Assembly: GCA_016789905.1 (NCBI GenBank)
Contig: JAEUQC010000139.1
Location: 1-56,501 of the forward strand
DNA: 56,501 nucleotides
Reading direction: 5' to 3'
Origin: Bryobacterales bacterium
GTDB lineage: Bacteria; Acidobacteriota; Terriglobia; Bryobacterales; Bryobacteraceae
Under the pieces are notes generated by a model. The model was not told the origin of the DNA. It did no database searches and saw only the letters and a list, made by a program, of their open reading frames with translations. Shown here one piece after another: positions 40,853-50,157 of this stretch. Position numbers and translations under genes: made by a program. How positions within the stretch are numbered: position 1 is the stretch's first letter; every line of letters starts with the position of its first letter.

Positions 40853-42883
40853 ATGTTAGGAGCAGTTTCAGGAGCAATGGACGCGGCCAGCGGGATGCTG
40901 GGCGGCCAGGCGGCCGGCGCCGCGGCGGGCAACGCCCGGCTGGTCTTTTACAAGGGTGAGAACCTCGGCTTGCCGCTGATGAACCTGGCCGGCGCGCAGG
41001 CGCCGGAGGTGCGGCGCCCCATCGACGCGGGCGCCGTGATTGAGTTCATCCACATGGGCCACGTTCATCTGGACAATTCGAAGAACTTCCATCACGACCC
41101 CAAGCGCGACGATGCGGTGGAGACATTTCCCAACGGCGCGCGGCTGCGGGGCTTTCAATTCCGCGCGGCGCTGCACCGGGAGGCGCTGCTGCTTTCCGGG
41201 ATGATGACCGGATGCCAATCCGTGCTGGACGCGCTGGAAAAATCCAAGGGCGGGCTGGGGCAGATGGTTGGCATGGCCGCCGATATGCTGGGCGCGGGCG
41301 GCGGCGGAGCGGCCGCGCCGACTGCCGGAGAGGTAAATGCGATGGGCGCGCTGGTGCGTTCCGCCGCGGCGCGGGTCAACTCGGCCAGTGCGACGTATCG
41401 CGACATCCACCAGGCGGGCATCGACCTGCAACAGGCGCGCTGCAACTACCGGGCGTTTCAGCAACGGTTGCTGGCGCCGCCGGCCAACGATCCCGGCGGA
41501 GGGCTGCTGGGAAAAATGCCGGGCCTGGGCGGCAATATTCCACCGCAAGTGGCCGACGTGTTGAACTTCGTCACAGGGCTGGCGTTTAAGCCCATGGACG
41601 TCTACCAGCACTTCTACGTCCGCATCGCCCTCGATTTGGAAGCGTCCATCGAACGCACCGTGCGGCGCTATACGGTGGCGGCGCTACAGGGCCCACTGAC
41701 GCCCGCCTTCTACCTCTGGTACCCATTGCCGCCAGGGCCCGCCGCCACCGGGGGCGGGGGAGCGGGCGGGCCGGCACCCACCGGCATCGGGTTCCTGGAT
41801 GACGCGCGCCAGCGGTTCGAACAGCTTCGCTCCGATGTCGAGGATTTTTCCAATACCATCCGCGATTTTGTTGAGCCGGACCCCAACCAGCCGCCCGCGC
41901 CCGGCGATGCTTATCTGCAGGAAGCCTTCCAGATTGTCCCGCCGCCCGCGCCACCGAACTCGCCGGGCCCGCTGCCGCCCAAAGAGCTGGCAACGCTTAT
42001 CACTAGTGGTTTCAAGGCCGGTCTGGGCACCTCCAGCCTGCCAGGCTTCATTGAAACGATCATCACCGAAATCACCACTGTCAATAACGAGTTTCTGCGA
42101 GAGATTTACAAGAAACTGATGGACCGGCCGGCGGTGCAGCCCATCAACGAGTACTCCGTGTTCAAGGCCGCGCGGAGGCGGATGCTGGACCGGCTGGTGA
42201 ACCTTGTCATGGAGAACGTCCAGTTTCTGCAGACGGCCAAGGACTTCGGCTTCAACATGCAGGGCGTGAACGTACAGCCAGGCCAGGCGCTGCTCGATAA
42301 GGGGTTGGACGAACTAAACACCCAGGTGCTGCGGCGCATGAACGTGGCGCTGGAGTTGACTATCGGCGAACTGGTGGACAAGCTGGAGGGCATACGGCAG
42401 CAGGCGGAATCCGCCACCGCGCTGGCCTACGAAGGTTATCTCGGCGCCTTTCCGTGGCTTTTGGCGTTGAACTTCCGGAACACCTTCATGCCGGTGTGGC
42501 AACTGATTATGGACAACACCTTCGGCAAGATGTCCGGGCCCATCGGCGATGTGATGCGCCAGGCGCGAGACGCCATGAATACGGCGAAATCGCGCGTCGA
42601 CGATGCGCGCACAGTGGCCATGCGGCTGCAACGCATTAAGGACCGCGCCACCAGGGAAGGGGTGCAGGCGGGCCTGGGCGGCCAGAACCTCACCGGCTAC
42701 CGTGACGACTGGGCCGCCGAACTCCCACCCGATCAGGTGCAGCCCAAGCCGCCTGTCATGCCATTCTTCCCCTTCTCCCGGCGCGTTTCGCTGGCGGCTG
42801 CTGTATCGATCGCCAGGAACGAGTACGATAACGTGAGAGCATCTCATAAGTGGGATCTCGCGGGGGATTCTTTGCAGGTATAA
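40853..42883 (+). CDS. Large uncharacterised VgrG-associated protein (676 residues)
   Basis: The N-terminus is Gly/Ala-rich and hydrophobic, without a cleavable signal, followed by an N-domain (about 30-120) with His-rich segments (HMGHVHLDNSKNFHHD). A Gly/Ala linker, a central domain with Pro-rich stretches (about 300-370) and a long helical region (about 390-620) come next. I recognise no catalytic motif. AAGGAG precedes the ATG and the gene starts 9 bp after the LysM protein, before vgrG2. It could be an effector of the first VgrG module or a structural adaptor. The hydrophobic helices near 30 and 535-560 could insert in membranes. Confidence 0.7.
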   Translation: MLGAVSGAMDAASGMLGGQAAGAAAGNARLVFYKGENLGLPLMNLAGAQAPEVRRPIDAGAVIEFIHMGHVHLDNSKNFHHDPKRDDAVETFPNGARLRGFQFRAALHREALLLSGMMTGCQSVLDALEKSKGGLGQMVGMAADMLGAGGGGAAAPTAGEVNAMGALVRSAAARVNSASATYRDIHQAGIDLQQARCNYRAFQQRLLAPPANDPGGGLLGKMPGLGGNIPPQVADVLNFVTGLAFKPMDVYQHFYVRIALDLEASIERTVRRYTVAALQGPLTPAFYLWYPLPPGPAATGGGGAGGPAPTGIGFLDDARQRFEQLRSDVEDFSNTIRDFVEPDPNQPPAPGDAYLQEAFQIVPPPAPPNSPGPLPPKELATLITSGFKAGLGTSSLPGFIETIITEITTVNNEFLREIYKKLMDRPAVQPINEYSVFKAARRRMLDRLVNLVMENVQFLQTAKDFGFNMQGVNVQPGQALLDKGLDELNTQVLRRMNVALELTIGELVDKLEGIRQQAESATALAYEGYLGAFPWLLALNFRNTFMPVWQLIMDNTFGKMSGPIGDVMRQARDAMNTAKSRVDDARTVAMRLQRIKDRATREGVQAGLGGQNLTGYRDDWAAELPPDQVQPKPPVMPFFPFSRRVSLAAAVSIARNEYDNVRASHKWDLAGDSLQV

Positions 42884-42918
42884 GTCCCTCGATTCCGCGT
42901 TAAGCAGAAGAGGTACTT

Positions 42919-45354
42919 ATGCCGCAATTCACCCAGGAAACTAGACTGCTGGAGCTCACCACTCCCCTGGGCAAAGACAAGCTGTTGATCCGTTCCATCG
43001 ACGGTATGGAAGGCATCTCCGAACTGTTCAGCTTCCGTGTGGAAGCCTTCGCATCGAACGATACGGAAATCGATTTCTCGAAGCTTGTCGGCCAGCCAAT
43101 CTGTGTCCGGGTGCTGCTGGACGCTGTTGACGCCAACGCTCCCAAGCGCTACTTCCATGGCGTGTGCCAGACGGTGACGCGCGGCGCGCGCGGGTACACC
43201 AACACTGCCTATAGCCTGCAGGCGGTTCCCTTTTTCTGGCTCCTGACCCGCACCACCCAAAGCCGCATTTTCCAGCAGATTTCCGTGCCAGATATCCTGA
43301 AAGCCGTGCTGGTGGGCTTCACCGTGACCTGGGAACTGCAGGGCACCTACGATAAGCGCGACTACTGCACCCAGTACCGGGAATCCGATTTCGATTTCGC
43401 CTGCCGCCTGATGGAAGAGGAAGGCATTTGCTATTACTTTAAGCACGAGGAAGCCAACCACGTGATGGTTGTGGCCGACGCCACCACCACGCACAAAGAA
43501 CTGCCCCACAGCCCCACGCTCTATTACGATCCCGATCTGGCCGGCGTTGAAGATGTCGCCGTGGTATACGCGTGGGAAAAGTCGCAGACGCTGCGCTCCG
43601 GCAAGACCACGCTGTGGGACCACTCCTTTGAACTCCCGCACAAATCGCTGGAAGCGCAGGAACTGATCGTCGAAACCGTGCAAGTGGGCGACATCACCCA
43701 CAAACTGAAAGTCGGCGGTAACGACAAAATGGAGCTGTACGACTATCCCGGCGGCTACGCGCAGCGTTTTGACGGCGTCAACACTTCCGGCGGCGATGAG
43801 GCCGCCGCACTCCAGAAAATCTTTGAGGACAACAAGCGGACCGCAAAGATCCGGATGCAGCAGGAGGCCGTGAATTCGCTGAATATCACTGGCTACACGT
43901 CCTATCTGGGCATCACGCCCGGCTTCAAATTCACCTTTGACCGCCACTACGAAGACAACGATACCTACACCCTCACGCGGTCCCACTTTTCCATTCCGCA
44001 GATGGGCGGCTACTCCGGCGACGATAACCTGGAATCCCCTCCCGCCGAAATCGTCTTCAACTGCATTCCCTACGTGCTTCAATTCCGTCCGCAGCGAGTG
44101 GCGCAGAAACCGGTGATTCACGGCACGCAAACCGCGGTTGTTGTTGGTCCCGACGGCGAGGAGATCTTCACCGATAAGTACGGCCGCATCAAGGTCCAGT
44201 TTCTCTGGGATCGCTCGATACAGTTCAACGCGTCGAGTTCATGCTGGGTGCGGTGTGCGTTCCCGTGGGCGGGCAAGAACTACGGCTTCATTTCCATTCC
44301 CCGCATTGGCCATGAAGTGGTGGTGGCGTTTGAGGAGGGGGACCCGGACCAGCCGATCGTGGTCGGCAGCGTCTACAACGCTGACATGATGCCCCCCTGG
44401 ACTCTCCCGGACAACAAGACGCAATCCGGCTTTCAGTCCCGCACCGAAAAGGGCGGCAATGAGAATTTAAACGTGCTTCAGTTCGAGGATAAAAAGGGTT
44501 CGGAGTTTATCTTTCTGCACGCGGAGAAGGACTACCACACCCGCGTCAAGAACGACACGCACGGCAATTTCGGCCGCGACGTACACCGCTACATCGAACG
44601 CAACCTCATTGAAGAGATCAAGAACGAGATTCACCGGATCGTGAAAAACTCGACGTATGAGGAAGTCACCAATCACGTTCACATGAAGATTGGCGGCAAC
44701 ACCCAGACGCAGGTGACCGGGGACGTCAACCGGAAAATCGATGGCAATGTGAATGACACGGTGGGCGCCGACAATTCGCAGAAGATAACCGGAAAGATGG
44801 GCGTGAAGGCAATGGAGATCGCGTTTGAAGCCGACACGGCGATCACCTTCAAAGTGGGAGGGTCGGAGGTTGTCATCGATACCTCCGGCGTGGCCGTGAA
44901 GGGTACCGGCAAAGTCGCCATCACTGCCCCCATGGTGAATATCAACTCCGGCTCGGGTTCGCCGGCGAAAACGCCGAAATCGGCTGCCGCCGCCGTCGCT
45001 TCGGCCGCCAAGAAAATTATGGAAGCGTTGAAGCCGGGGCAGACCGGACACAAGACCTATTCCGGCGGCGGCGCCAAAACCGGCCCCGCGCACCCATTGC
45101 CCCCCACGGGTACGCCCTCCAACGCGTCGAAGGCAGCCAAAGACGCCAAGGGACCGGACAACCACTTCATCGAAATCGAGGTGAAGGACGAAGACAACCT
45201 TCCCGTGCCAGGCGAGTACTTTGAGGTGCTCACGCCGGAGGGAACACTCGCTTCCGGCACCACGGACGAAAAGGGTTTCGCGCGCGTCGATGGCATCCAG
45301 CCCGGCCAGGCAACGGTCCGGTTCCCGAACCGCGACAAGACAGTAATCGAATAG
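42919..45354 (+). CDS. vgrG: VgrG2, contractile-injection spike protein with C-terminal extension
   Basis: This 811-residue paralogue of VgrG1 has the same order of domains. The gp27-like N-domain contains DKLLIRSIDGMEGISELFSF. The gp5 OB-fold at about 415-490 includes YGRIKVQFLWDRSI and EEGDPDQPIVVGSVYN. The needle repeats hold HRYIERNLIEEIKNEIHR and related heptad-like units. A Lys/Pro/Gly linker leads to the terminal Ig/CarboxypepD-like domain (about 748-811, HFIEIEVKDEDNLPVPGE). AGAGG lies upstream of the ATG. The first effector-partner module starts 6 bp after its stop, so VgrG2 is the probable carrier of the three metallopeptidase-like effectors. Confidence 0.95.
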   Translation: MPQFTQETRLLELTTPLGKDKLLIRSIDGMEGISELFSFRVEAFASNDTEIDFSKLVGQPICVRVLLDAVDANAPKRYFHGVCQTVTRGARGYTNTAYSLQAVPFFWLLTRTTQSRIFQQISVPDILKAVLVGFTVTWELQGTYDKRDYCTQYRESDFDFACRLMEEEGICYYFKHEEANHVMVVADATTTHKELPHSPTLYYDPDLAGVEDVAVVYAWEKSQTLRSGKTTLWDHSFELPHKSLEAQELIVETVQVGDITHKLKVGGNDKMELYDYPGGYAQRFDGVNTSGGDEAAALQKIFEDNKRTAKIRMQQEAVNSLNITGYTSYLGITPGFKFTFDRHYEDNDTYTLTRSHFSIPQMGGYSGDDNLESPPAEIVFNCIPYVLQFRPQRVAQKPVIHGTQTAVVVGPDGEEIFTDKYGRIKVQFLWDRSIQFNASSSCWVRCAFPWAGKNYGFISIPRIGHEVVVAFEEGDPDQPIVVGSVYNADMMPPWTLPDNKTQSGFQSRTEKGGNENLNVLQFEDKKGSEFIFLHAEKDYHTRVKNDTHGNFGRDVHRYIERNLIEEIKNEIHRIVKNSTYEEVTNHVHMKIGGNTQTQVTGDVNRKIDGNVNDTVGADNSQKITGKMGVKAMEIAFEADTAITFKVGGSEVVIDTSGVAVKGTGKVAITAPMVNINSGSGSPAKTPKSAAAAVASAAKKIMEALKPGQTGHKTYSGGGAKTGPAHPLPPTGTPSNASKAAKDAKGPDNHFIEIEVKDEDNLPVPGEYFEVLTPEGTLASGTTDEKGFARVDGIQPGQATVRFPNRDKTVIE

Positions 45355-45360
45355 ATTTTT

Positions 45361-47301
45361 ATGCCAACCAAAGTCACAGCCAGAGACGGTGACTGCCTTT
45401 GTGGCATCGCCGTCGACGCCGGGTTCCTCCATTGCGAACCGCTGCGCGCGCTTGGGGAAAACGCCGCCTTTCTGAATCGCGACCTGCGGGCCGGGGACGA
45501 AGTCACCGTTCCGGACAAAGAAGTGGAGGACCACTCCAAGGCCATCGATACCAAGCACTCCTTTACCCTCAAAAGCAGTCCGCCATTCCATATCCGCTTC
45601 GTCCACGGGTCGCCGGATCTGCCCTACCGCGACGATTCGGAAACCACCACGCTGCATGTGTCTAACTACGTCACCAACCTGGGCGGTGCCACCGGCCTGG
45701 CGGCGTTTCCAACCGGATACGGCTTCAATGACAACGGCCATCAGGACCCGGATACATTCAAAGTGGAAGTGTGGGACCCATCGGCCGGCGGCTCTGTCAA
45801 CGTCAAACTCGAAGCCCTGAAACCGGCCTACACCGCCGCCGTGGCCGGCCAGTTCACGCCGTCTTCCTACACTCCTTTCACCGACGCGGGACGCAAGATC
45901 GACGCTTTGGTCTGCAACGTCGTCTCCTCCGGAACCGACAATACGTTCCGCTCCAAGTACATGCGCCTGGTGGTGGACGACGCCGACCTGGCCGCCGCCG
46001 CCGGGCAGACGCTGCTGGTCACCGATCTTGCCGACGGCCTGGGCACCGGCCAGGCCGCCGACAACGACACCGTTGAGATTCTCGACCAAATGGTCCGCGC
46101 CACCTACGAAATTCAGCGCTGCACCGGAACGCCCAAATGCAAAGTGACCAAGACGGTGGAGATCGGCGGTTCGGATCGCCAGCGCGTCCGCATCCACTTC
46201 CACGCCTTCCGCAAGGACCCAGGCGTGGACCCAATGCCAACTGGCGTTACCGCCGCGGTCATCCAACAGCACCTGCGCCGGCGTACCTTCAAGTGGTATC
46301 GCCGCGTCTTCGCGCAGGCCGCCGTAGCCCCGAAACTAAAGAGCATGAACGTCATCGATCCGCCGGAAGAGAACATGCTCTGCCTGTCGCATTCCCACGG
46401 CCGGCCCGTAACCAATGCGCGCGCCAACAGCAGCTTTTCCTCCTTCGTTTCGTGGATGTCGCGCGGCCTCAATCTGCCGGATCCAACCACAGTGCAGTTT
46501 TCCTTCCGCATCAAAACCGCTACGCGCGACCTGCCGGTCCGCATCGTTTTCAATGGCGGCGAAACTCCCGTGGAGGCGGGCGCCGTCATCATCGCCGGCT
46601 TGCCAGCCACCTTCACCGGTGTCGCCAGCCCCACGCCCCGCGGCACCAACGCGGCCAATCCTTCGTGTGATGTCATCATCACCGCCGATAACGGCGAACG
46701 CGTCACGTTGCTCGATGTTGTGCTGCCCGCCGCGGCCGGCATGACCGTGGATGTCCCGCGCGTCGATCTGATGAATGTATTGTCCGACGACGCTTCGGTC
46801 GATTCCTCCGTTTCGTTCCTCTCCATCGATATGAAGCGGGTGCTGCGCGCGGTTCCCGTTACCGACGACGCGATGTACTGCGTCGTTGTCGGCCGGTTCA
46901 GCACGCCCAGCCTGCGCGGCCAGGCGTTCCTTCCGTGCCTTGGGGCCGACGCGGCTTTCCGCCCCGAACTGCCCTTCCGCTCCTCCACCATCATGGCCTA
47001 CACTTCCGCCAGCGGCGCCGTGCTCGATGGCGGGGACAACCTGCCATTCACTTCGCCCCACGAGTCCGCGCACACGCTCACGGACCTCATCCACACCAAG
47101 TCCGGCGCCAGCCACAGCCGCACGGAACTGCTCGGCTCCGGCACGTCTGTGGCCAACGCCGTCGGCGCCACCAAACGCCTCTGTGATGGCCCTTACCTCA
47201 TCACTATTTCGCAGAACCTTACCACCACTGCCGTGGACCGCAACGTCAAACTCGCCGAAGTCATGCGCACCGGCGGCGCCGAAAAAATGGAATCCTGGTA
47301 A
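45361..47301 (+). CDS. Putative VgrG-linked metallopeptidase effector, copy 1
   Basis: This 646-residue protein of unrecognised family starts with a LysM-like module (DGDCLCGIAVDAGF, then GDEVTVPDKEVEDH, ending DTKHSF), shared with the VgrG1-linked protein. A long beta-rich middle follows (RFVHGSPDLPYRDDSE, RSKYMRLVVDD, FKWYRRVFAQA). Near the C-terminus lies SPHESAHTLTDLIH: His567, Glu568 and His571 form a zinc-peptidase HExxH, with Asp575 and His578 as further candidate ligands. The motif recurs in copies 2 and 3, and all three end in Trp. There is no signal peptide, as expected for spike-delivered cargo. Peptidase activity is inferred from the motif. Confidence 0.8.
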   Translation: MPTKVTARDGDCLCGIAVDAGFLHCEPLRALGENAAFLNRDLRAGDEVTVPDKEVEDHSKAIDTKHSFTLKSSPPFHIRFVHGSPDLPYRDDSETTTLHVSNYVTNLGGATGLAAFPTGYGFNDNGHQDPDTFKVEVWDPSAGGSVNVKLEALKPAYTAAVAGQFTPSSYTPFTDAGRKIDALVCNVVSSGTDNTFRSKYMRLVVDDADLAAAAGQTLLVTDLADGLGTGQAADNDTVEILDQMVRATYEIQRCTGTPKCKVTKTVEIGGSDRQRVRIHFHAFRKDPGVDPMPTGVTAAVIQQHLRRRTFKWYRRVFAQAAVAPKLKSMNVIDPPEENMLCLSHSHGRPVTNARANSSFSSFVSWMSRGLNLPDPTTVQFSFRIKTATRDLPVRIVFNGGETPVEAGAVIIAGLPATFTGVASPTPRGTNAANPSCDVIITADNGERVTLLDVVLPAAAGMTVDVPRVDLMNVLSDDASVDSSVSFLSIDMKRVLRAVPVTDDAMYCVVVGRFSTPSLRGQAFLPCLGADAAFRPELPFRSSTIMAYTSASGAVLDGGDNLPFTSPHESAHTLTDLIHTKSGASHSRTELLGSGTSVANAVGATKRLCDGPYLITISQNLTTTAVDRNVKLAEVMRTGGAEKMESW

Positions 47302-47307
47302 GCCCTC

Positions 47308-48252
47308 ATGTCCAGCCCTCCTCCTCCACCCATCACGCTTGTCCGCTGGCCGAACCGGGACGCGGCTGAGATTCTGGCCCAATTCGTTAGCGCCAATCGT
47401 TTCGCCGGCCGCCGTGCCCCGCGCGGGCTCGATCCCGAATACGTCTCTTTCTGGCTGCGAGAAAACATCCAGTCCGATTGTGCTCCCGCCGCCATGATGC
47501 GCGTCGTTGATCTTCTTCGCTTCTACGAACGCAAGGATGTCATCGAACATACCAGCCGCTTCCTCACCCGCAATGAGGCCGATGAACGCTCCTTCCGCCG
47601 GGCGATGTACGTCGTCCAGGCGATTGGCGAAGTGGGCACTCCGGAACAGGCAGCCTTCGCCGTGCGCTATTTCAATGAGTTTCTGCTGCCCCAGCCCATC
47701 GCCATGGACTTCTTCGCGCTTGTGCTGGAAACCGCGGAAGCGCTCGCCTCCGCCATTGATGTCACCGTGATCGGCCGCCGCCTGCAGGCCGCGCTCGCCG
47801 CCGCCGCGCAGGTGGAAAATCTCGACGGCGCGGCCGGCCTTCCCTGGCGCAAATACTCCGACTATAACCGCAACAACCTGCCCAATACCGTCGCCGCCAT
47901 CGAAGCCAAGCGCCGCCTGCTCTACACCCCGCCCGCGCAACGGCTGCAGGAACTCCTGCTCATCTACCTTGGCGTGGCGACCGTCTCTTCCCCGTCCATG
48001 GAGATCTGGGCGGGCCGCATGATTCGCCAATTCGCCATCGATGACGGCCAGCCCGCTGTCGTCGGCGCCCTCTCTCAAATCATCAACGCCGCTCTCTCCA
48101 GCGAGATGGAGAAGCCCCAGAAGGACTTCTTCATTCACCGCGCCGGCCAAGCCGCCGTCTACCTGCAGGGCAAGCTGGAGTTTCCCCAGCAAGCCGCGCT
48201 CGACGCCGTCAAAGCTGGTACCGAAAACTTCCTCTGCGATGACCTGAACTAA
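47308..48252 (+). CDS. Partner protein of effector copy 1 (candidate immunity or loading factor)
   Basis: This 314-residue protein is predicted mostly helical and has no signal peptide or membrane segment. It lies 6 bp after its effector. Segments conserved with the other two partners are RRAPRGLDPEYVSFWLREN, LRFYERKDV, FNEFLLPQPIAMDFF, LQELLLIYLG and AVYLQGKLEFPQQAA. The repeated helix pairs suggest a HEAT/TPR-like scaffold. One-to-one pairing with each effector argues for immunity. The lack of an export signal instead suits a cytoplasmic chaperone/adaptor, or immunity against a cytoplasm-acting toxin. I do not recognise the family. Confidence 0.75.
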   Translation: MSSPPPPPITLVRWPNRDAAEILAQFVSANRFAGRRAPRGLDPEYVSFWLRENIQSDCAPAAMMRVVDLLRFYERKDVIEHTSRFLTRNEADERSFRRAMYVVQAIGEVGTPEQAAFAVRYFNEFLLPQPIAMDFFALVLETAEALASAIDVTVIGRRLQAALAAAAQVENLDGAAGLPWRKYSDYNRNNLPNTVAAIEAKRRLLYTPPAQRLQELLLIYLGVATVSSPSMEIWAGRMIRQFAIDDGQPAVVGALSQIINAALSSEMEKPQKDFFIHRAGQAAVYLQGKLEFPQQAALDAVKAGTENFLCDDLN

Positions 48253-48256
48253 TGCC

Positions 48257-50152
48257 ATGCCCACGAAAGTAATAGCCCGCGCCGGTGACTGCCTTTGCGG
48301 TATCGCTTCCGATTTCGGTTTTGCCGATTGCCAACCCCTTCGCGACGCCCCGGAAAACGCGTCCCTCGCCAACCGCGAATTGATCTCCGGCGAAGAGGTC
48401 ACCGTCCCCGATCGCAACGTCGAAGACCACTCCAAGGCTGTCGACGCCAAACACTCCTTCAAACTCAGAACCTCTCCTCCCGTCAACATCCGCTTCGTCC
48501 ACGGCTCGCCCAATCTTCCCTATCGCGACGATTCGGAAACCACCACGCTCCACGTATCGAACTTCGTCACCAACCTTGCCGGCACCGACGGTCTCAAGGC
48601 GCTCCCTACCGGCTATGGCTACCACGACGATGGCCACGCCGATCCGGATACGTTCAAAGTGGAGGTCTGGGACCCTGCCGCCGGCGGCTCCGTGAACGTG
48701 AAGCTGGAAGCCATGCGGCCCGTGTATACGGCGGACCCGGTGACCGGCGCCCTCACCGTCACGTCCTTCACCCCGTTCACTGACGCGGGCCGCTTCATTG
48801 ACCCGCTTGTCTGCAACGTCGTCAGCGCCGCCACCAGCAATACCTACCGTTCTAAATACATGCGGCTCGTCGTCGACGAGCAGGACCTGGCCGCCCCTGG
48901 CACCGCCGGGCAACTGCTGCTCACCACCGACGTTGCCGATGGCCTGGGTACCGGCGCCGCGGGCGATAACGACACCGTCGAAATTCTCGATCAGACGGTC
49001 CGCGCCACTTACGAAGTGCAGCGTTGCCCCGGCAGCCCCAAATGCAAAGTCTCCAAGGTGGTCGATATTGGCGGGGCCGCTCGGCAGCGTATCAACCTCC
49101 ATTTCTTCGCCATCCGCGCCAACCCCGGTGTCGACACCATGCCCACCGGCATCAGCGCCGCCGATATTCGCCAGCACCTGCGCCGCCGCACATTCAAGTG
49201 GTACCGCCGTATCTTCGCCCAGTGCGATATGGCGCCGCTGCTGGCCACGCTCAGTGTCATCGATCCGCCGGAGAACAACATGATTTGTATCTCCCACTTG
49301 ACCGGACTCCCCGTCGCCACCGGCGCTCCGGTCACCATCGATATCACAATCAGCACGGCCACGCGTAACATCGCCGTCCCCACCATTACGTTTGCCGGCG
49401 GCGAAACTCCCGTTCAGGCCGGGGACCTGATCGTCGCCAACCTCCCCGCCGGGTTCAGCGGCACCAGCGCCGCCTGCACGCACGCCAACGGGAACCCCAA
49501 TCCGTCGGCCGATGTCATCATCACGGCCGATAACGGCGAGCGTGTGAACCTGTTCCCCGCGCCCGTTCTCAGCGCCAATCCCGGAATCAGCATCGATATC
49601 CCCCGCGTGAATCTGATGAGCGTGCTGGCCGACGACGCCAATGCCGACCCGGCTCTCGGCAACCCGACCATCGACATGAAGCGCCTGATGCGCATGATCC
49701 CCACCGCGGACGACGGCATGTTCTGCATCGTCATCGGCCAGTTCAACACACCCGGTTTGCGCGGCCAGGCATTCCGGCAGTTCCATGCCGCCACCGCCGG
49801 TTTCCAGCCGCCGCTTCCTCTCCGTTCGGCCACCATCATGGCCTACACCTCCAATTCCGGCAACGTGCTGGACAACAGCGATAACCTGCCCTTCACCTCG
49901 CCGCACGAATCGGCCCACGTGATGTGCGACTTGAGCCATACCATTGTTGGAGCCAACCACAGCCGCACCGAAATTCTCGGCGCCGGTACTCCCGCGGCCA
50001 ATTCCGTCGGCGGAACAAAGCGTTTTTCCGACGGCCCCTATCTCGTTCGCATGATGCAGCGCAGCGAAACCCAGCCCGGCGGTTTCGAGGTACAGGTGAA
50101 ACTCGCCGACGAGCTTCGCACGCAGAGCGCCGCCAAGTTCAGGAGCTGGTAA
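48257..50152 (+). CDS. Putative VgrG-linked metallopeptidase effector, copy 2
   Basis: This 631-residue protein is clearly paralogous to copy 1 over its whole length. It has the same LysM-like start (AGDCLCGIASDFGF, GEEVTVPDRNVEDH, DAKHSF) and middle (RFVHGSPNLPYRDDSE). Its zinc-site-like motif is SPHESAHVMCDLSH: His550, Glu551, His554, Asp558 and His561. It lacks the short insertion of copy 1 between the FKWYRR segment and the C-terminal domain (RANSSFSSFVSWMSRGLN). It ends AKFRSW. Its ATG lies 4 bp after the preceding stop codon, so it is translated from the same message. Confidence 0.8.
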   Translation: MPTKVIARAGDCLCGIASDFGFADCQPLRDAPENASLANRELISGEEVTVPDRNVEDHSKAVDAKHSFKLRTSPPVNIRFVHGSPNLPYRDDSETTTLHVSNFVTNLAGTDGLKALPTGYGYHDDGHADPDTFKVEVWDPAAGGSVNVKLEAMRPVYTADPVTGALTVTSFTPFTDAGRFIDPLVCNVVSAATSNTYRSKYMRLVVDEQDLAAPGTAGQLLLTTDVADGLGTGAAGDNDTVEILDQTVRATYEVQRCPGSPKCKVSKVVDIGGAARQRINLHFFAIRANPGVDTMPTGISAADIRQHLRRRTFKWYRRIFAQCDMAPLLATLSVIDPPENNMICISHLTGLPVATGAPVTIDITISTATRNIAVPTITFAGGETPVQAGDLIVANLPAGFSGTSAACTHANGNPNPSADVIITADNGERVNLFPAPVLSANPGISIDIPRVNLMSVLADDANADPALGNPTIDMKRLMRMIPTADDGMFCIVIGQFNTPGLRGQAFRQFHAATAGFQPPLPLRSATIMAYTSNSGNVLDNSDNLPFTSPHESAHVMCDLSHTIVGANHSRTEILGAGTPAANSVGGTKRFSDGPYLVRMMQRSETQPGGFEVQVKLADELRTQSAAKFRSW

Positions 50153-50157
50153 CCGCC

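Noticed and set aside
46336..48513. 725-codon minus-strand frame opposite the effector/partner genes
   Set aside because: It is an antisense shadow caused by high third-position GC. The plus-strand frames have paralogous copies that prove they are the real genes; the same applies to the minus-strand frame at 48209-50167.
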